Origin: Parcubacteria group bacterium
GTDB taxonomy: Bacteria; Patescibacteriota; Minisyncoccia; UBA6257
NCBI GenBank assembly: GCA_012798235.1
Contig: JAAZNP010000040.1
Coordinates: forward strand, 1 to 5,911
Direction: 5' to 3'
Length of the DNA: 5,911 bases
The translations under genes and the position numbers were made by a program. Shown here piece after piece: positions 4,292 through 5,911 of the stretch. The notes beneath the pieces were generated by a model. It saw only the letters and a program-made list of their open reading frames with translations. It searched no databases and was not told the origin of the DNA. Each line of letters begins with the position of its first letter. Position 1 is the first letter of the stretch.

Positions 4292-5911
4292 ATGGTTAAA
4301 ATATTAGATTCCCGCTTGCGCGGGAATGACAAAAAAAGACTGAGGATAACAATTATTTTATTTTTAGGAGTTTTTCTTATTCCTTTATTTGCTTTTGCTT
4401 GGTCGCAAGATGAGACTTTATTTATTAATTCTGATTATGATTTGAATGGCCGGAACCAAATGGAAGTTCAATTATTAAAAACGACTAATAGATTATATTT
4501 TTACGTTGATAAGAATTGGTACCAGAATTTTTCTCAAAAATCAGAATTAGATTCGAAAATTTATAACTTAGCCAGTGATTTTGAGTATAAAATTTATCCT
4601 AATTTAGTAAATTTATTAGGTTCAGAAGATAACCCGGGCATTGATAATGATTCTAGGATTGTTATTGTTTTAGAACCCTTAAAAGATGGTTATGGTGGCT
4701 ATATTCAATCGGGAGATGAATATCCAAAAAAAGTTTATCCTAATTCTAACCAAGGCCAAATTATTTATTTAAATAGTAATTTGATTACTAAGGCAGATAG
4801 TAATTTTTTGGATTATGAATTAGCCCATGAATTTACCCATTTAATTACTTTAAAACAAAAACCAGATTCCCAAACTTGGTTTTATGAATTAATGTCTGAA
4901 TTTGCTGGTCAAACCATTGGCGTTGATACGAGTCAGATTACTAAACAGAGAGCTCAGGCATTAATGTATTCTACCGAAGTTAATTTATTAGATTGGAAAA
5001 ATATTGATAAAGATTATGGTAAAATTTATTTATTAGCCCTTTATTTAAAAGAGCAATTTGGCAATCAAATTTTTGCTGATGTTTTGAAGTATCCTTCGAG
5101 TGATGCTCTTGTCTCTTTTAATGAAGTTTTGAAAAGAAAGGGCACTAGTTTTGATGAAATATATTTAAACTGGTTGATTACTAATTTATATAATACTTGC
5201 GACAATAATAGCACTAAATACTGTTATCAAGATCCCAGTTTAAAGAATTTTTCAGTGATGGCTTATTCATATTATTTACCCCCATTGCCTAGAAGTTCTT
5301 TATTAGTTTCCGATTATCTCTATCCGTGGGGAGGCAAATGGGAAAAGCTAAATGGTGGAACAGGAATTATTAGTATTCAGTTTAATATTCCTAATGAAAC
5401 TATGATTTCCAAGATTCCTTATCTAGTAGAAAATACATCAGGGAGAAAATCTCTTTATTTTATTGATTTTTCTAAATTCAATATTCAAAATATCTATATT
5501 GATGGAATTGGTACCAATAATATTGCGATTTATTTTGTTCCCTTTCTGGGAAACACTAATAATACAAATAAAGCTTATTATTTTTCTTGGCAAGCAACTA
5601 ATATGCTTAAAGATAGTAACAACGAACAATTATTAATCGAATCTCTCCAACAAAGGATCGAAGAATTAAAACGCCAATTAGCCCAATTGCAGATGCAGGT
5701 CGCTTTGCAGAAAACCTACCAAAATAATCCGAGTTGTTCGTTATTTACCAGTGATTTGTATTATGGGATGGCTTCTAATGAAGTCAAATGCTTGCATCAA
5801 TTTTTGGCGAATTTAGGTAGTGATATTTATCCGGAAAAATTAATTACTGGTTATTTTGGGCCCTTAACTCTGGCTGCGGTTAAACGTTATCAAGCTATGA
5901 AAGGCATTATC
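4292..5911 (+). CDS. Exported HExxH metallopeptidase (M30-like) with C-terminal peptidoglycan-binding domain, 3'-partial
   Basis: The frame is open for 540 codons from the ATG at 4292 to the window edge, with no stop. Residues 1-36 are a signal peptide: basic n-region ending KKRLR, hydrophobic core, cleavage near AFA/WS at 36/37. The peptidase part resembles hyicolysin-type (M30) enzymes. It has an acidic DNDSRIVIVLEPL segment (118-130), GYGGYIQSGDEY (135-144), IIYLNSN, then the zinc motif HEFTH at 179-183 in YELAHEFTHLI. E203 lies 19 residues after H183 (in FYELMSEFAG), the thermolysin-like spacing for the third ligand; E199 is the alternative. Residues of about 290-440 look beta-rich. A coiled coil spans about 445-475, with a/d positions 452, 456, 459, 463, 466 and 470. 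A PG_binding_1 domain starts at Cys482 and includes GYFGPLTLAAVKRYQAMKGI before the window ends. The enzyme is probably held at the cell surface. Its substrate is unknown; the neighbouring S-layer-like protein is one candidate. No alternative ATG or GTG start lies before the signal-peptide core; TTG at 4316 is the only option. Confidence 0.85.
   Translation, partial: MVKILDSRLRGNDKKRLRITIILFLGVFLIPLFAFAWSQDETLFINSDYDLNGRNQMEVQLLKTTNRLYFYVDKNWYQNFSQKSELDSKIYNLASDFEYKIYPNLVNLLGSEDNPGIDNDSRIVIVLEPLKDGYGGYIQSGDEYPKKVYPNSNQGQIIYLNSNLITKADSNFLDYELAHEFTHLITLKQKPDSQTWFYELMSEFAGQTIGVDTSQITKQRAQALMYSTEVNLLDWKNIDKDYGKIYLLALYLKEQFGNQIFADVLKYPSSDALVSFNEVLKRKGTSFDEIYLNWLITNLYNTCDNNSTKYCYQDPSLKNFSVMAYSYYLPPLPRSSLLVSDYLYPWGGKWEKLNGGTGIISIQFNIPNETMISKIPYLVENTSGRKSLYFIDFSKFNIQNIYIDGIGTNNIAIYFVPFLGNTNNTNKAYYFSWQATNMLKDSNNEQLLIESLQQRIEELKRQLAQLQMQVALQKTYQNNPSCSLFTSDLYYGMASNEVKCLHQFLANLGSDIYPEKLITGYFGPLTLAAVKRYQAMKGII
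4305..4330 (-). repeat. Solo 26-base repeat unit inside the peptidase coding start
   Basis: This is an exact inverted copy of 4161-4186, all 26 bases identical, ending CGCGGGAATGAC. It forms the same 8-bp hairpin (4308-4315 with 4320-4327, loop TTGC on the + strand). No second half-unit is visible upstream of 4305, so it is a solo half of the 53-base dyad. It lies 13 bases from the ATG at 4292 and encodes residues 5-13 (LDSRLRGND) of the metallopeptidase. Confidence 0.9.

Noticed and set aside
4161..4330. CRISPR array
   Set aside because: The repeat units are inverted relative to each other, one is inside a gene, and there is no regular spacer pattern or cas gene.
5438..5629. Minus-strand open frame of 63 codons
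   Set aside because: It lies entirely within the metallopeptidase frame, which has domain support; the antisense product has no recognisable motif.

Overview
The window reads as a low-GC, tightly packed bacterial chromosome, most likely from the Candidate Phyla Radiation (Patescibacteria, Parcubacteria-like). This is an inference from gene style, not from a marker gene. The clues are A+T-rich codons, no recognisable Shine-Dalgarno sequence at any of the four visible starts, an ECF sigma factor paired with a DUF5667 membrane protein, and a secreted Thr/Ala/Ser-rich protein that opens with signal peptide, short coiled coil and peptidoglycan-binding domain. All genes lie on the + strand.

Layout. 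1-674 is the C-terminal two thirds of a YvcK/CofD-family protein whose start lies outside the window. It overlaps by four bases (ATGA) a small ECF-type sigma factor (671-1177). After 15 bases comes a single-pass membrane protein with a DUF5667 domain (1193-2116), probably the partner or anti-sigma factor. A 130-base spacer (2117-2246) holds a weak hairpin, a longer G-U-rich imperfect dyad and a possible -10 box. Next is a 607-residue exported S-layer-like protein (2247-4070), closed by a strong bidirectional intrinsic terminator (4090-4116). The 221-base gap to the next start carries a nested palindromic repeat (4135-4243). From 4292 to the end of the window runs a large exported HExxH metallopeptidase, open at the 3' edge, that ends in a coiled coil and a second copy of the same peptidoglycan-binding domain.

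How the parts may work together. Apart from YvcK, which is linked to cell-wall and central-carbon control in other bacteria, every gene concerns the envelope or its sensing. The sigma/DUF5667 pair could sense the cell surface. The S-layer-like protein and the metallopeptidase share a coiled coil plus wall-binding module, at the N-terminus of one and the C-terminus of the other, so both could be held at the same surface. Whether the sigma factor drives either downstream gene, or the peptidase acts on the S-layer-like protein, cannot be told from the sequence.

The most unusual local detail is at the start of the peptidase gene. A half-copy of the palindromic repeat lies inside the coding sequence and encodes part of the positively charged n-region of its signal peptide.
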